A stretch of DNA of 64,000 nucleotides from Affinundibacterium amnicola. GTDB lineage: Bacteria; Pseudomonadota; Gammaproteobacteria; Burkholderiales; Burkholderiaceae_D. The position numbers were made by a program, and so were the translations under genes. How positions within the stretch are numbered: the stretch's first letter is position 1; the number at the start of each line of letters is the position of its first letter. Below, piece after piece: positions 39,632 to 48,766 of this stretch. The notes under the pieces are model-generated. The model saw nothing but the letters and a program-made list of their open reading frames with translations. It was not told where the DNA came from and did not search any database. The stretch covers positions 418,623 through 482,622 of the forward strand of contig NZ_JACOFU010000002.1 in NCBI RefSeq assembly GCF_014284275.1, in the 5' to 3' direction.

Positions 39632-40267
39632 ATGGAAACTCGCCATAGCAGTAAACAGCCCGACTGGAATTCGCACAAATTGCGCGCTCTTTCGAATCGG
39701 CATGGTGCGATACAAGGTGGCAGAGCTAGTATCACTTTCTTTTCAGATACTGTCGGTGAAAACATCTTCTTATCAGATGATGATAATGACGACAATATTG
39801 TTTTCCTTACCGAGGGTGACGAAAACAGTTCAGATAAAGCAAGCATATCTCCCTGGAAAATTCTCATTGCGGACGATGACAACAATGTGCACGACACTAC
39901 GGTGTTAGCGCTCAGCGGAGTTGAAATCCACGGAAAACCACTCGAATTTCTGCATGCTTTTTCAGCGAAAGAAGCACAAGAAGTCGCAGAAAATCATCCT
40001 GATACGTCTCTGATTCTTCTCGATGTGGTGATGGAAACCGTCGATGCAGGCTTAAAACTGGTCAATATCTTACGTGACGATTTATCACGAAAAAATTTGC
40101 GTATCGTATTAAGAACGGGGCAACCTGGGTATGCAAAAGAAAACATCATGGGAAACTATGCGATTGATGGCTATGCGACCAAATCTAAATTAACACGTTC
40201 CATTTTGATCAGCATGTTAAATGAAGTTTTGGATTCAGATACAGACAAAGATTCCTTGCCAAACTAA
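39632..40267 (+). CDS. Orphan receiver-domain protein with an acidic N-terminal extension
   Basis: The protein is 211 residues from the ATG at 39632, chosen because AGGGAG lies 6 bases upstream; a longer frame from 39560 is not supported. Residues 1-75 are polar with an acidic run (LSDDDNDDNIVFLTEGDE). Residues about 75-205 form a receiver domain: ADDDNNVHD, phospho-acceptor Asp131 in LILLDVVMETVDAG, and RIVLRTGQPG. The receiver is clearly the same subtype as in the REC-DUF3369-HD-GYP protein at 3238-4749 (shared PWKIL, LDVVME, LRTGQPG). It stops where the DUF3369 domain would begin. No output domain remains, so it may be a phosphate sink or a competitor for the same kinase. Confidence 0.85.
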   Translation: METRHSSKQPDWNSHKLRALSNRHGAIQGGRASITFFSDTVGENIFLSDDDNDDNIVFLTEGDENSSDKASISPWKILIADDDNNVHDTTVLALSGVEIHGKPLEFLHAFSAKEAQEVAENHPDTSLILLDVVMETVDAGLKLVNILRDDLSRKNLRIVLRTGQPGYAKENIMGNYAIDGYATKSKLTRSILISMLNEVLDSDTDKDSLPN

Positions 40268-40325
40268 ATCCAAAGCGACTATTGGCTTCTTCATGATGGC
40301 AAATTATCGATAGTAGAAAAATTAA

Positions 40326-40350
40326 AAAAGCCAGGAATTTCCTGGCTTTT
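40326..40350. terminator. Bidirectional terminator
   Basis: Arms AAAAGCCAGG and CCTGGCTTTT surround a five-base loop between the convergent receiver gene and maiA. Confidence 0.85.
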
Positions 40351-40352
40351 CT

Positions 40353-41009
40353 TTACTCTGCATCAGGCTGATTAGCAGGTGCTGCTTGCTGAAACGCCGG
40401 TAACGCAAGACAGCGCTGATTTATTTCCAAAATGATTGGCATAGCACTCAAATCACATTGAAATCTCTGTGCATTATAAATCTGCGGTATCAGGAAGCAT
40501 TCTGCTAACCCTGGCTGATCGCCAAAACAAAAATTGCCTCGTCGCGAATCGCTCTTCAATCGATCTTCGATCACCTGCAAACCAAGCTCGCACCAATGTC
40601 GATACCATGCATTTTTTTGTTCATCACTCGCGCCAAAGTTTGCGCTCAAATACTTCAAGATACGCAAATTATTGACGGGATGTATGTCGCAAGCAATCGA
40701 CAAACACAAAGCACGGACATAAGCACGATCAGCGATATTTGTCGGCAACAAGGTCGGTGAAGAATACTTTTCTTCCAAATATTCAATGATGGCGAGTGAT
40801 TGGCTCAATGCGATTTGATCACCCTCATGTTCATCAATCAATGCTGGCACAAGTCCTTCCGGATTAATCGATCGAAAAGACTCAGAAAACTGTTCACCGC
40901 CATTTTTGACTAAATGCACAGCCACTTGCTCGTAACTTAAACCTTTCAAGTTCAGCGCGATCCTCACTCGATAAGAGGCTGAGCTTCGAAAATAACCATA
41001 TAACTGCAT
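40353..41009 (-). CDS. maiA: Maleylacetoacetate isomerase (zeta-class glutathione transferase)
   Basis: Isomerises maleylacetoacetate to fumarylacetoacetate in tyrosine and homogentisate breakdown, using glutathione. The protein is 218 residues from the ATG at 41009, which has AGGA 5 bases upstream. The zeta-class active-site motif is YFRSSASYRVRIALNLKG near the N-terminus, and INPEGLVPALID and LSQSLAIIEYLEE form the rest of the glutathione site. No hmgA or fahA gene is nearby. Some relatives act on other maleyl compounds, so substrate certainty is moderate. Confidence 0.88.
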   Translation of the reverse strand: MQLYGYFRSSASYRVRIALNLKGLSYEQVAVHLVKNGGEQFSESFRSINPEGLVPALIDEHEGDQIALSQSLAIIEYLEEKYSSPTLLPTNIADRAYVRALCLSIACDIHPVNNLRILKYLSANFGASDEQKNAWYRHWCELGLQVIEDRLKSDSRRGNFCFGDQPGLAECFLIPQIYNAQRFQCDLSAMPIILEINQRCLALPAFQQAAPANQPDAE

Positions 41010-41042
41010 ACTTATCCTTTTCAATACGTCTCAAATGATTGC

Positions 41043-43559
41043 TTACGCAAAATAGCTCGCATCAATTTTGCCCAACAATGCCTGCAATCGTGCGTTGCGC
41101 AAAGCACTTTGATGTACAGGCAAATCCAGCATTGTCATTAACAAGCTCTGTATCTGCTGCTGATCACCGCCGCTCTTGAGCGCTTGTTGTAAGACCTCCA
41201 CTTGTTTCTTCAAACGCTCTCTCGCTAATTCGGCTGGGCTATCAATGCCCAGCAAAATTTCTAGATGCAAGCATAGCTCATCCCAACGAGACGCATTGTC
41301 ACCCGTTTCCTGCGCAAACTGCGGCCATGCTTCTACCGCTAGATTCGTAGCACGTGCAAATCGTGATTGAATCACCTTACCCAACTTCGTTCCACGCAGT
41401 TGAATGGCTTCCCATTCTTGCTTCACTTGATCAATTTGTGACAAGTCGCCGCCTTGCATCAAGGTGAATTCTAACTTTTGACAAAGCGCCACTGCTTGTA
41501 TGAATTGTTGGGATTTTTGCTGAAGTTCCTGCGTTTGCAGCGAATGCATTAGATCTTTCAAACGCGATAATTGGCTCTGAAATTCCTGTTCAATTTTCTG
41601 TTCATTCGCACGTGGCACATAACCTATCGATTTCCAATTGGTATTTGCCTTGTCGATCACGTTACGCAGTAGTGCGCGGTCGCTTGTATTCACATTTGCT
41701 AGTTCGTCACAAATAACTTGTTTTGCTTCAAGATTACTGAGTCGCTGCAAATCGGCAGATTCAGCAAACGCACGTTTTTTCTCAAACACACCATCACATG
41801 CAGCGCGAAAGCGCTCCCACAGCATCTGTTCATCTTTACGTGGCAATGGAACCGACGCTGCTTGCATTTGCCAGCGCTGCTGTATGCTACGCAACTGATC
41901 AATTGAAGACTTTTGCGCGCTATCCAAAGCAAGTACTTCCGCAATCATTTTCTCGCGAGACTGCACTTCTTCTGACTGTCTTTGCGCCAGTGGTGCTTTT
42001 AAAGAATTGAGGAGCTGATCAAAGTCTCGATCTAAACGCGCTTTTTCCTTACGATCTAACTGCCCTATCTTTTTCCAGCCTTGTTGCATCTCAAAGATCT
42101 TGGCATGCAAGGATTTCCAATCGTTCAGATTATTTAACGCTTGCTGAACATCGTTCGCGCATTTTGCCAGCAACGCTTCTGCCTGAGCCAAATTGCCTTT
42201 ACGTAGCTCAGCTTGTGCTTGAAAGTGCTGCGCCGCTGGCGCATACACCACACTACAAGCAGCATCAAAGCGCAACCATAATTCTTTCGGCGCACCGCCA
42301 CTACTATCCATTTGCCGCCATTGATCTCGCAGAGCCGAAACAGTTTCAACAATTTCCTGTGGGGTCAAACTTAAAGACGTCAACTGCTCAGCGGTCTTGA
42401 TCAATTCGTCACGAGAAACATCGCCACTCCACTTTGCCAAAGACATCCAATGCGTCAGTTGATTTCGTGCCGCGATTAAACGCTCTTTCAAATCGGCACT
42501 TAACGAAGATCGCTGGTCAAATTGCTTAACATCGACATGCCGCAAATCGCGTTCAATCTGACGCGCCACATGCAATTTCCCCTCACCCAATGCATTTTCG
42601 AGCTGCGTGATGAATTGTTCAATTTGTGTCAAATCCATTTGCACAAACGGTGCGGCTTGCTTGCTTGATTTTGACTTAGTGACAGAATGCGCCTTCGTAG
42701 TCGAACGATCGGCATCAGAGGTATTCGTATGCTCGGTCGTCACGCCTTGCACCGTGTCGATTGCTACATTTTCTTGTTGCGGAGACGAATCAGGATCACT
42801 AAAAGCCGCCACTTGTTGCGACGCTTTGTACGTCGCTTCGAAATGATTTAATTTCTTTTGCGCATCAAGCAATAAATGCTTAGGCAGTCCACCTGCCAAT
42901 GGATGATCGTGCGAGGTTTGCAGTAGGTTTTTCCATCGTTGCATCGCTGCTTCGTAGTCAAAAGATGCTTGTGATGCTTGTTGATCAATTTCTTGCATCA
43001 ACTGTAAAAGCTCTCTTTGCAATGCGAGCTGTGCATTCATGCGTTGCTGCAATGCATTGCGCTTCGATTCAAAATCACGCGACATTTCTGCAGAAACGGC
43101 CTTTAGCTGAGCAAATTGCTTATCTAAATCAATCAACTGATTTGCCAAAACCAGCTCTTGAGACAACAAAGAATCAGCTTGCTGCAAAAGGCTCAAGGCC
43201 GCTTGTTGCGTTTGTTCCTGTGCTTGAATGTCATCAAGACGCGCCTGCATTAATTTGGCTGCGCGCTTATCAATATTGCGTACAAGCTGCAAAGCGCGTT
43301 CTAGATAAGCTGGTGTCACAATGGACTGCGCTGCAAGATAACGGCCATCTGCAAAATCACAGTCTGCTAGTAAGCTGAGCAATGCCTCTTCGTTGTTTAA
43401 GTTTGCATTAATTCTCTGAAGGTAAACTTGGCGTTCTTGCTCTTTAGTTTTTTGTTTATCCTCCACAAGTTGGTTTTTTTGCAGTATTTGTGCCGCAACT
43501 TGTTCTGTTGATGGGTTAACAGACTTTCGTGAAACTAATTTAGATAAAAATTCAAACAT
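41043..43559 (-). CDS. DUF349-repeat helical protein
   Basis: Large cytoplasmic protein of 838 residues, Gln/Leu/Ala-rich and almost entirely helical. It contains several DUF349-type units, each with a Trp-centred pattern such as LRDQWRQMDSSGGAPKELWL, WKKIGQLDRKEKARLD, RWQMQAASVPLPRKDEQMLW, NWKSIGYVPRANEQKIEQEF and EWEAIQLRGTKLGKVI. DUF349 proteins are widespread and poorly characterised. No enzyme motif is visible. It precedes maiA on the same strand with only 33 bp between them, so the two may be co-transcribed. Confidence 0.88.
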   Translation of the reverse strand: MFEFLSKLVSRKSVNPSTEQVAAQILQKNQLVEDKQKTKEQERQVYLQRINANLNNEEALLSLLADCDFADGRYLAAQSIVTPAYLERALQLVRNIDKRAAKLMQARLDDIQAQEQTQQAALSLLQQADSLLSQELVLANQLIDLDKQFAQLKAVSAEMSRDFESKRNALQQRMNAQLALQRELLQLMQEIDQQASQASFDYEAAMQRWKNLLQTSHDHPLAGGLPKHLLLDAQKKLNHFEATYKASQQVAAFSDPDSSPQQENVAIDTVQGVTTEHTNTSDADRSTTKAHSVTKSKSSKQAAPFVQMDLTQIEQFITQLENALGEGKLHVARQIERDLRHVDVKQFDQRSSLSADLKERLIAARNQLTHWMSLAKWSGDVSRDELIKTAEQLTSLSLTPQEIVETVSALRDQWRQMDSSGGAPKELWLRFDAACSVVYAPAAQHFQAQAELRKGNLAQAEALLAKCANDVQQALNNLNDWKSLHAKIFEMQQGWKKIGQLDRKEKARLDRDFDQLLNSLKAPLAQRQSEEVQSREKMIAEVLALDSAQKSSIDQLRSIQQRWQMQAASVPLPRKDEQMLWERFRAACDGVFEKKRAFAESADLQRLSNLEAKQVICDELANVNTSDRALLRNVIDKANTNWKSIGYVPRANEQKIEQEFQSQLSRLKDLMHSLQTQELQQKSQQFIQAVALCQKLEFTLMQGGDLSQIDQVKQEWEAIQLRGTKLGKVIQSRFARATNLAVEAWPQFAQETGDNASRWDELCLHLEILLGIDSPAELARERLKKQVEVLQQALKSGGDQQQIQSLLMTMLDLPVHQSALRNARLQALLGKIDASYFA

Positions 43560-43958
43560 AACGATAATTTAGGATGTCTGCAAAGGGAGAAAACGATCAT
43601 GATAACAAGACTTAGGATCATTCCGCAAAATTTGATCATGCAAACAAAGCAAGAAGATTTCAATTTAAGCCACGTAAACCCAGATTTTCCATTAGACACA
43701 TCTACGGGGCGATTTGTGTGCTGACGGCGCATTTTTGACCACTCTTGCTGCTGTTCGTTGTCAATACCTAACTATTGACGCTTCATTCGCAACAAAACTG
43801 CCTCAAAAAGTGCATCCGCCATCATCACAAATCCGAATGGAAAATCTGGGTTAAACACTTCCAACTGAAACATCTTGTTGCAATTTCATCTTATGCCTGT
43901 GTCCTCCAGACGCACACGATTTCGTTATTGACCTACTTACTACGTAAAGGAGTCAATC
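43560..43958. other. Intergenic region, no supported gene
   Basis: Divergent spacer between the DUF349 gene and the His-rich secreted protein. A frame at 43775-43978 overlaps the start of the latter and has no ribosome site or recognisable content. No repeat or RNA gene was seen. Confidence 0.45.
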
Positions 43959-44384
43959 ATGACAATCACCCGCTTTAAGAATGTGCTGTTCAGTATGATC
44001 TGCATCTGCAGCGCGACGTTCAGTATCGCCGCGCAGGCAAGTGACCGTCACCATCATCGCTATGATCAACGTGAAGTAAGGCACCGAGGTCATCAGTCGA
44101 CATATCAGCATATTTACTACCCGCACCACCGCGCGTATTTTTCACCGCACTCAAGAACCTGGTTCTGGCTTGAAGGTTCACGTTGGCACTCTGGCATTCG
44201 CTTGCCGATTGCGATCAATACCCATATCGGTGGAATTCCCATTCAACTAAGTACCGCAACACCCTATTACGAACACCGTTATATTGAACGTCGCTATCCT
44301 CGTCCTCACTATAGAATCAACGAGCGACCACATCGGCACGATTATCATCCTCGACACCACAATGGCAACCCAAGAAATTGGTAA
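43959..44384 (+). CDS. His-rich secreted hypothetical protein
   Basis: The protein is 141 residues; AAAGGAG sits upstream of the ATG. A signal peptide ends at about SIAAQA. The mature part is very rich in His (about 18 residues), Arg and Tyr, starting DRHHHRYDQ and ending with a HRHDYHPRHH-type tail. A central folded segment, IYYPHHRAYFSPHSRTWFWL then GIRLPIAINTHIGG, resembles small exported proteins with a YYP..xxYF.p..xxWfW..G.W pattern. Function is unknown. Metal binding is a reasonable guess from composition only. Confidence 0.75.
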   Translation: MTITRFKNVLFSMICICSATFSIAAQASDRHHHRYDQREVRHRGHQSTYQHIYYPHHRAYFSPHSRTWFWLEGSRWHSGIRLPIAINTHIGGIPIQLSTATPYYEHRYIERRYPRPHYRINERPHRHDYHPRHHNGNPRNW

Positions 44385-44400
44385 ATCTGCCGTCTGCAAA

Positions 44401-44441
44401 ATCTGCCACCTTGAAAAATCCCCCCAATCAAAGTGGCAGAT
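44401..44441. repeat. Inverted repeat after the His-rich gene
   Basis: ATCTGCCACCTTGA (44401-44414) pairs with TCAAAGTGGCAGAT (44428-44441) with one mismatch. There is no T-run on the plus strand, so it may be a weak or factor-dependent terminator. Confidence 0.5.
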
Positions 44442-44616
44442 CAAATTCCAATGAAAGCCGCCTAGCAATGCTAGAATTCATCAGAATCTGCCGGTCTTTG
44501 TAAAGTGATCTGATGATAGGAATTCACTAGATTCTTGACTATCTCGCTTAATTACAACAATGTTTCATTTTCCAACGTAAAAATCATTACACTATTTACT
44601 TAGGAGATTTTTCATC

Positions 44617-44964
44617 ATGAATAAGAAACATCGCTATGTTGAATTAAGCAAAATCAGTGTCGGCGCCATCTTGGCTGAAGACCTACTAGATAAACAAGGT
44701 CACGTCTTATTACCTGCTGGAACCGCATTAAGCGCAGCAATGCTCAAGGCAATGGCACATCATGAAATTCATCACCTGCCCTTATTGAACACAGATGAGG
44801 AAGAAACGCAGACAACAGAAAATCCTGTAGATAGCGCTGCGCAGGAGCAGCGATTGGATAGACTGCATCACATATTCCGACATATCACGAATGAAACCGC
44901 GCCAGAAAGTGCGACAGCAATCTTAAAAAATTATCTCGAATCTTATCGACGAGGAGACGCATAA
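44617..44964 (+). CDS. Small protein coupled to an HDOD signalling gene
   Basis: The protein is 115 residues with AGGAG upstream. The N-terminal third (ISVGAILAEDLLDKQGHVLL followed by PAGTALS) resembles the short beta segment often found ahead of HD-type signalling domains. The rest is helical and acidic, ending in ESYRRGDA. Its TAA overlaps the next ATG (TAATG), so it is translated together with the HDOD protein and is probably its partner. No catalytic motif is seen. Confidence 0.75.
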   Translation: MNKKHRYVELSKISVGAILAEDLLDKQGHVLLPAGTALSAAMLKAMAHHEIHHLPLLNTDEEETQTTENPVDSAAQEQRLDRLHHIFRHITNETAPESATAILKNYLESYRRGDA

Positions 44965-45830
44965 TGACGCCCTTGATTAACGATCCGAACGACGATCAAA
45001 TTTCGATTGAAGAAGTCATCAATAAAATCAATGAGCTGCCTAGCATGCCAGAGATTGCGCGAGAAATGCTGAATGACTTGAATAACGAAGACATCAGCAT
45101 GGAAAGTATCGTTGAGAAAGTCGCGTTGGACCAATCGCTCGCGGCAAAAGTCATTCAATTAGCGAATACATCGTATTACGGAAGTAATTCCAAAGTTGTG
45201 ACGATTCAACAAGCGGTATCGATGCTGGGTACAAAAAATCTCAAGGATATGATTCGCGCCAGCATCTTCAATAAGCATCTACCAGTTCCACGTTGTCGAG
45301 GCTTTGATAACAAAGCGTTTTGGCGACACAATATGGCAACCGCAATCTGTGCTGAAGTGATTTCCCGAACCCTTCACCTCAAACATGATTTTGCCTTTAC
45401 GGCAGGTCTGCTCCATGACATTGGACGCTTAGTGCTGGTGTCAAAATTTCCCAAACATTATGAGCAAGTGATTGACTGCGCCAAAGAAAATGACTGCGGC
45501 TTAATCGAGGCTGAACGCGCGGTTCTTGGCGTTGATCACGTCGGTGTTGGGCTCATTCTGGCTTTGCAATGGAATTTCTCAGATGTTATCCAAGATGCGA
45601 TCCGTGGCCATCATGCTCCCGACGACCAGGAGCTTCATCCAATTGCTTCGATTATTCATGTCGCCAATGCCATCGTGCATGGCTTAGATCTGAGTGAAAC
45701 CGAAGATGAGTTGGCACCACAAGTCTCGCAGTTTGCCTGGGATAATCTGGGTTTAGATGAAACCGCATATCATGCAATTTTTCACGAAACAGAACTTCGT
45801 TTCGAAGCGATGAATCAAATTCTTCAATAA
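44964..45830 (+). CDS. HDOD-domain protein
   Basis: The protein is 288 residues. The HDOD domain covers about 20-220: INELPSMPEIAREMLNDLNN, VALDQSLAAKVIQLANTSYY, and the degenerate HD segment TAGLLHDIGRLVLVSKFP followed by VLGVDHVGVG and IRGHHAP. HDOD proteins are regulatory and usually lack phosphohydrolase activity, although here the HDIGR motif keeps the His-Asp pair. It overlaps the upstream small gene and precedes a GGDEF gene, so it likely works in second-messenger or stress signalling. Confidence 0.9.
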   Translation: MTPLINDPNDDQISIEEVINKINELPSMPEIAREMLNDLNNEDISMESIVEKVALDQSLAAKVIQLANTSYYGSNSKVVTIQQAVSMLGTKNLKDMIRASIFNKHLPVPRCRGFDNKAFWRHNMATAICAEVISRTLHLKHDFAFTAGLLHDIGRLVLVSKFPKHYEQVIDCAKENDCGLIEAERAVLGVDHVGVGLILALQWNFSDVIQDAIRGHHAPDDQELHPIASIIHVANAIVHGLDLSETEDELAPQVSQFAWDNLGLDETAYHAIFHETELRFEAMNQILQ

Positions 45831-45940
45831 ACAAGGAATATTTAAAATCTGTGACAATATATTTGTCACTCATTCTTCCATTTACGCATAAAATAATGGA
45901 TAACTATTGAACAACCCACCGCGTTACACTTGAGGCTACT

Positions 45941-46921
45941 TTGGAACATTTAAAGGATTTCAGACATACCCAATTCAAAGTAGGCGATATTCAACTTTTC
46001 AAAAACATTAACAAAGAAGAGCTCGCGAACATTAAACAGCAACTTGATGCTTGCTCAGTAGTCCGTGTCAAATCAGGAGAAATTGTCCTCGATAGTCAAA
46101 GCTCTGGTGCATGTTTATACATTGTCCTTTCTGGCACGCTCGCTCTCACATCCAATACCGCAAAACGACAACTTGAAAACTCTAGTATTCAATACTTTGC
46201 GGGGGAATGTGTAGGCGAGATTTCTGTTTTAGACGAAGAGGCAAGCACCGCGACGATCGCTGCTGTCACCGATGCCGAGCTGCTGTTAATTGATTCTGTC
46301 ATCATGTGGCGCTTAATCGATGAATCAAATGGTGTCGCGCGCAATCTACTCCAACTACTGTCATTTCGCATCAGAACGACCAATGCGCAATTACGCAATC
46401 GACAAAAAGTCGGTGAATTTTATCGCCAGCTTTCCATGGTGGATGGTTTAACTGGATTACATAATCGTTCCTGGCTCAATACCCAACTTCCCGGGCTGAT
46501 CGAGAACGCCCATGCAACTGAAACTGATCTCAGCATTATCATGGTTGATCTTGATCATTTTAAAAAATTCAACGACCAATTTGGTCATGTGATGGGAGAT
46601 GAAGCTTTACAAGTCGCCGCCAAAGTTGTCAGCGCAGGCTTACGCCCCAGCGATTTTGCCGCGCGATATGGTGGCGAAGAGATGATTATCATTTTACCCA
46701 ATACCAGCAAGGAATCTGCTCTGATCGTCGCAGAACGTCTGTGTGACAGAATTCGCCATGCACAAGTTTTCAAAGACAATGACCGAGCCTTACCGCACAT
46801 CACAGCCTCACTTGGTCTGGCAACACTTGCTGAAGGTCAGGATGGTCTAGCGGTCATTTCCACTGCTGATGCAGCTTTATACCGAGCAAAAGAACGCGGC
46901 CGCAATCAAGTAGCGCTATAA
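45941..46921 (+). CDS. Diguanylate cyclase with N-terminal cyclic-nucleotide-binding-type domain
   Basis: The protein is 326 residues. The TTG at 45941 is chosen because GAGG lies 5 bases upstream and no nearer ATG fits. Residues about 15-145 form a cNMP-binding beta roll (CLYIVLSGTLALTSN, FAGECVGEISVLDEEASTAT). After a helix, residues about 165-325 form a GGDEF domain: DGLTGLHNRSWLN, VDLDHFKKFNDQFGHVMGDE and the active loop YGGEEMI. An RPSD sequence five residues before the loop matches the RxxD inhibitory site, so product inhibition is expected. It makes cyclic di-GMP, opposing the HD-GYP protein near the left end. Confidence 0.92.
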   Translation: MEHLKDFRHTQFKVGDIQLFKNINKEELANIKQQLDACSVVRVKSGEIVLDSQSSGACLYIVLSGTLALTSNTAKRQLENSSIQYFAGECVGEISVLDEEASTATIAAVTDAELLLIDSVIMWRLIDESNGVARNLLQLLSFRIRTTNAQLRNRQKVGEFYRQLSMVDGLTGLHNRSWLNTQLPGLIENAHATETDLSIIMVDLDHFKKFNDQFGHVMGDEALQVAAKVVSAGLRPSDFAARYGGEEMIIILPNTSKESALIVAERLCDRIRHAQVFKDNDRALPHITASLGLATLAEGQDGLAVISTADAALYRAKERGRNQVAL

Positions 46922-46923
46922 AA

Positions 46924-46952
46924 AAAAGCGCATTTTTTAAAAATGCGCTTTT
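46924..46952. terminator. Bidirectional terminator
   Basis: Arms AAAAGCGCATTTTT and AAAAATGCGCTTTT lie between the convergent GGDEF and porin genes. Confidence 0.85.
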
Positions 46953-47009
46953 CACTTTCATACGCGATAGTATTAATTACTATCGCGCTTCATTCAAGCT
47001 TCTAAAAAA

Positions 47010-48356
47010 TTAGAAGCGATGACGGATACCAAATTGGAAAACTTGGCCTGATTCACCTGGAAACTCGGTGAAACCACCTGATGCACTTGCGGCGCCTGGT
47101 GCGTATTGGCCATCATTTTGATTCTTGGTATAACCAACTACGGCATAAACATCCGTACGCTTAGACATATTGTAGTTATAACCTAAACCGTATTGTGTTA
47201 CATCGCTGTTAGACAATGTTCGGTCATCTTGGAAGCTATATGAAGCCATGATACGACCATTACCCAACTTGTAATGCATACCTAAGCTGTAGCTATTAGC
47301 GTCGAGTTTAAAGTTCTTTGTAATATTCGTTCTGAAAATTGTCGTCCATGCCGCAATCACTGGAGCAGGTACACCACCAGCGCGCAAGCCTGGTGTGATT
47401 TCCAAATCCCAAGCATCGAAAAATACTGGCAACAAAATCGAATTTTCGTTGCGCATTGTTTGATAACCAGCAAATAATTTGAAGTCATCAAATGCATAAG
47501 AGCCGCCGACTGTGGTGGTTACCAAGCCAGTAGATCCATCCGTATTTGTGCCGCGATTATAGCCGACACCAACATCGAATCCGTTTGCTTTATAGCGTAC
47601 ATTACCCGCCATAAAATCTTTATCCAGTCCGATATAGCCGGAATTTTTAAAACCGTACATCAAAGAACCGCCAAAACCATTTGGCAATTCAATACGATAT
47701 TGAACAGACTTATTGGAACGAATTGCCATACCAGCAGTTAACAAACCACCAGTACCACCGGTAATACCACCCCAACTACCCGCCATACCGCTTTCAAATG
47801 CATCAGCGGAATTAAACACCTCATATGCTGGGGTGTACATACGTCCAGCCAATACCGCACCAACAGGCGTAATCAAACCAACCATTGCCATACGATCAAA
47901 CAAACCACCATCTGGACCACCGCCGCGCGACAAGATTAATGGGGAAGTTGCATTGACATTATATTTAGGCTGCAATGCAGAACGTACGCCAGCCAAAGTT
48001 TGAGCTGCTGCCCCCTTCAAAGCCGCGCTACCGAAATCAGGAAAATTCATCCCTTTCGTTAAAGCGTAGCCCTGATAATCACTCAAGTTACCTGTTTTGT
48101 TACTACCGGTGTCGACTTCAACACGCGCTTCCAAATTGAAGATCGCCTTGTATCCGCCACCCATGTCTTCAGTACCTTTGAAGCCGATACGAGAACCATC
48201 TGCAATACCACTGACCATCTTAGTCTGCGTATCTTTACCTAACTTACTTACCTGAATACCTGCATCCAAAATGCCGTACAAGGTTACATTGGTCTGGGCC
48301 AAAGCTGGCATCGCAAAGCATGCGCCCAATGCCATTGTCAAAAATTTCATTTTCAT
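47010..48356 (-). CDS. General Gram-negative porin
   Basis: Outer-membrane porin precursor of 448 residues. The signal peptide is cut after PALA, and the mature N-terminus QTNVTLYGILDAGIQ is the hallmark of Burkholderiales porins. Strand motifs include SRIGFKGTEDMGGGYKAIFN and many alternating beta stretches, and the last residue is Phe (FQFGIRHRF), as required for outer-membrane insertion. It is longer than the usual 350-390 residues because of long loops, for example around residues 85-140. GGAG lies 9 bases before the ATG. Confidence 0.95.
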   Translation of the reverse strand: MKMKFLTMALGACFAMPALAQTNVTLYGILDAGIQVSKLGKDTQTKMVSGIADGSRIGFKGTEDMGGGYKAIFNLEARVEVDTGSNKTGNLSDYQGYALTKGMNFPDFGSAALKGAAAQTLAGVRSALQPKYNVNATSPLILSRGGGPDGGLFDRMAMVGLITPVGAVLAGRMYTPAYEVFNSADAFESGMAGSWGGITGGTGGLLTAGMAIRSNKSVQYRIELPNGFGGSLMYGFKNSGYIGLDKDFMAGNVRYKANGFDVGVGYNRGTNTDGSTGLVTTTVGGSYAFDDFKLFAGYQTMRNENSILLPVFFDAWDLEITPGLRAGGVPAPVIAAWTTIFRTNITKNFKLDANSYSLGMHYKLGNGRIMASYSFQDDRTLSNSDVTQYGLGYNYNMSKRTDVYAVVGYTKNQNDGQYAPGAASASGGFTEFPGESGQVFQFGIRHRF

Positions 48357-48766
48357 TTTTTTGTCTCCATATAGGTGCTTAAATCAATCCAAAACGAACG
48401 TACGTACTAATTTCATTTGTTAAAATATGACATTGATCTCAGCCCTTGTATAGGATCGAAGTTAAATTTGTAAAGCTTGTCGCAAATTTTACATACATAA
48501 ATACCTAGCCTTATATTTCACAATACTCACCATAAAAATACTTGATTTTATCTATGAGAATTTGATAAAAACAGGCACCAATTTAAGGAATTCAAAACCT
48601 CAACATCGGGCGATTTTGGTTCTATTTTTTCGAGTACATATTCTAATTTTCAGTGTCGTTTAATTGCACCTTGCCTACCCCATTTTGAATTCAATGGCAT
48701 ATAGTGAAGCTCTCAAAAAGCACAAGCGTTCGTTTAGCAATAACTCATAATTAGTCAGGAGACAAA
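48357..48766. other. Divergent intergenic region between porin and GDSL genes
   Basis: AT-rich spacer of about 410 bp with the promoters of both genes. No RNA gene, repeat or clear operator palindrome was seen; a TATAGT at 48700-48705 could be a -10 box for the GDSL gene but lacks a good -35. Confidence 0.45.

Noticed and set aside
43775-43978. 67-codon frame before the His-rich gene
   Set aside because: It overlaps the accepted start, has no ribosome site and no motif.
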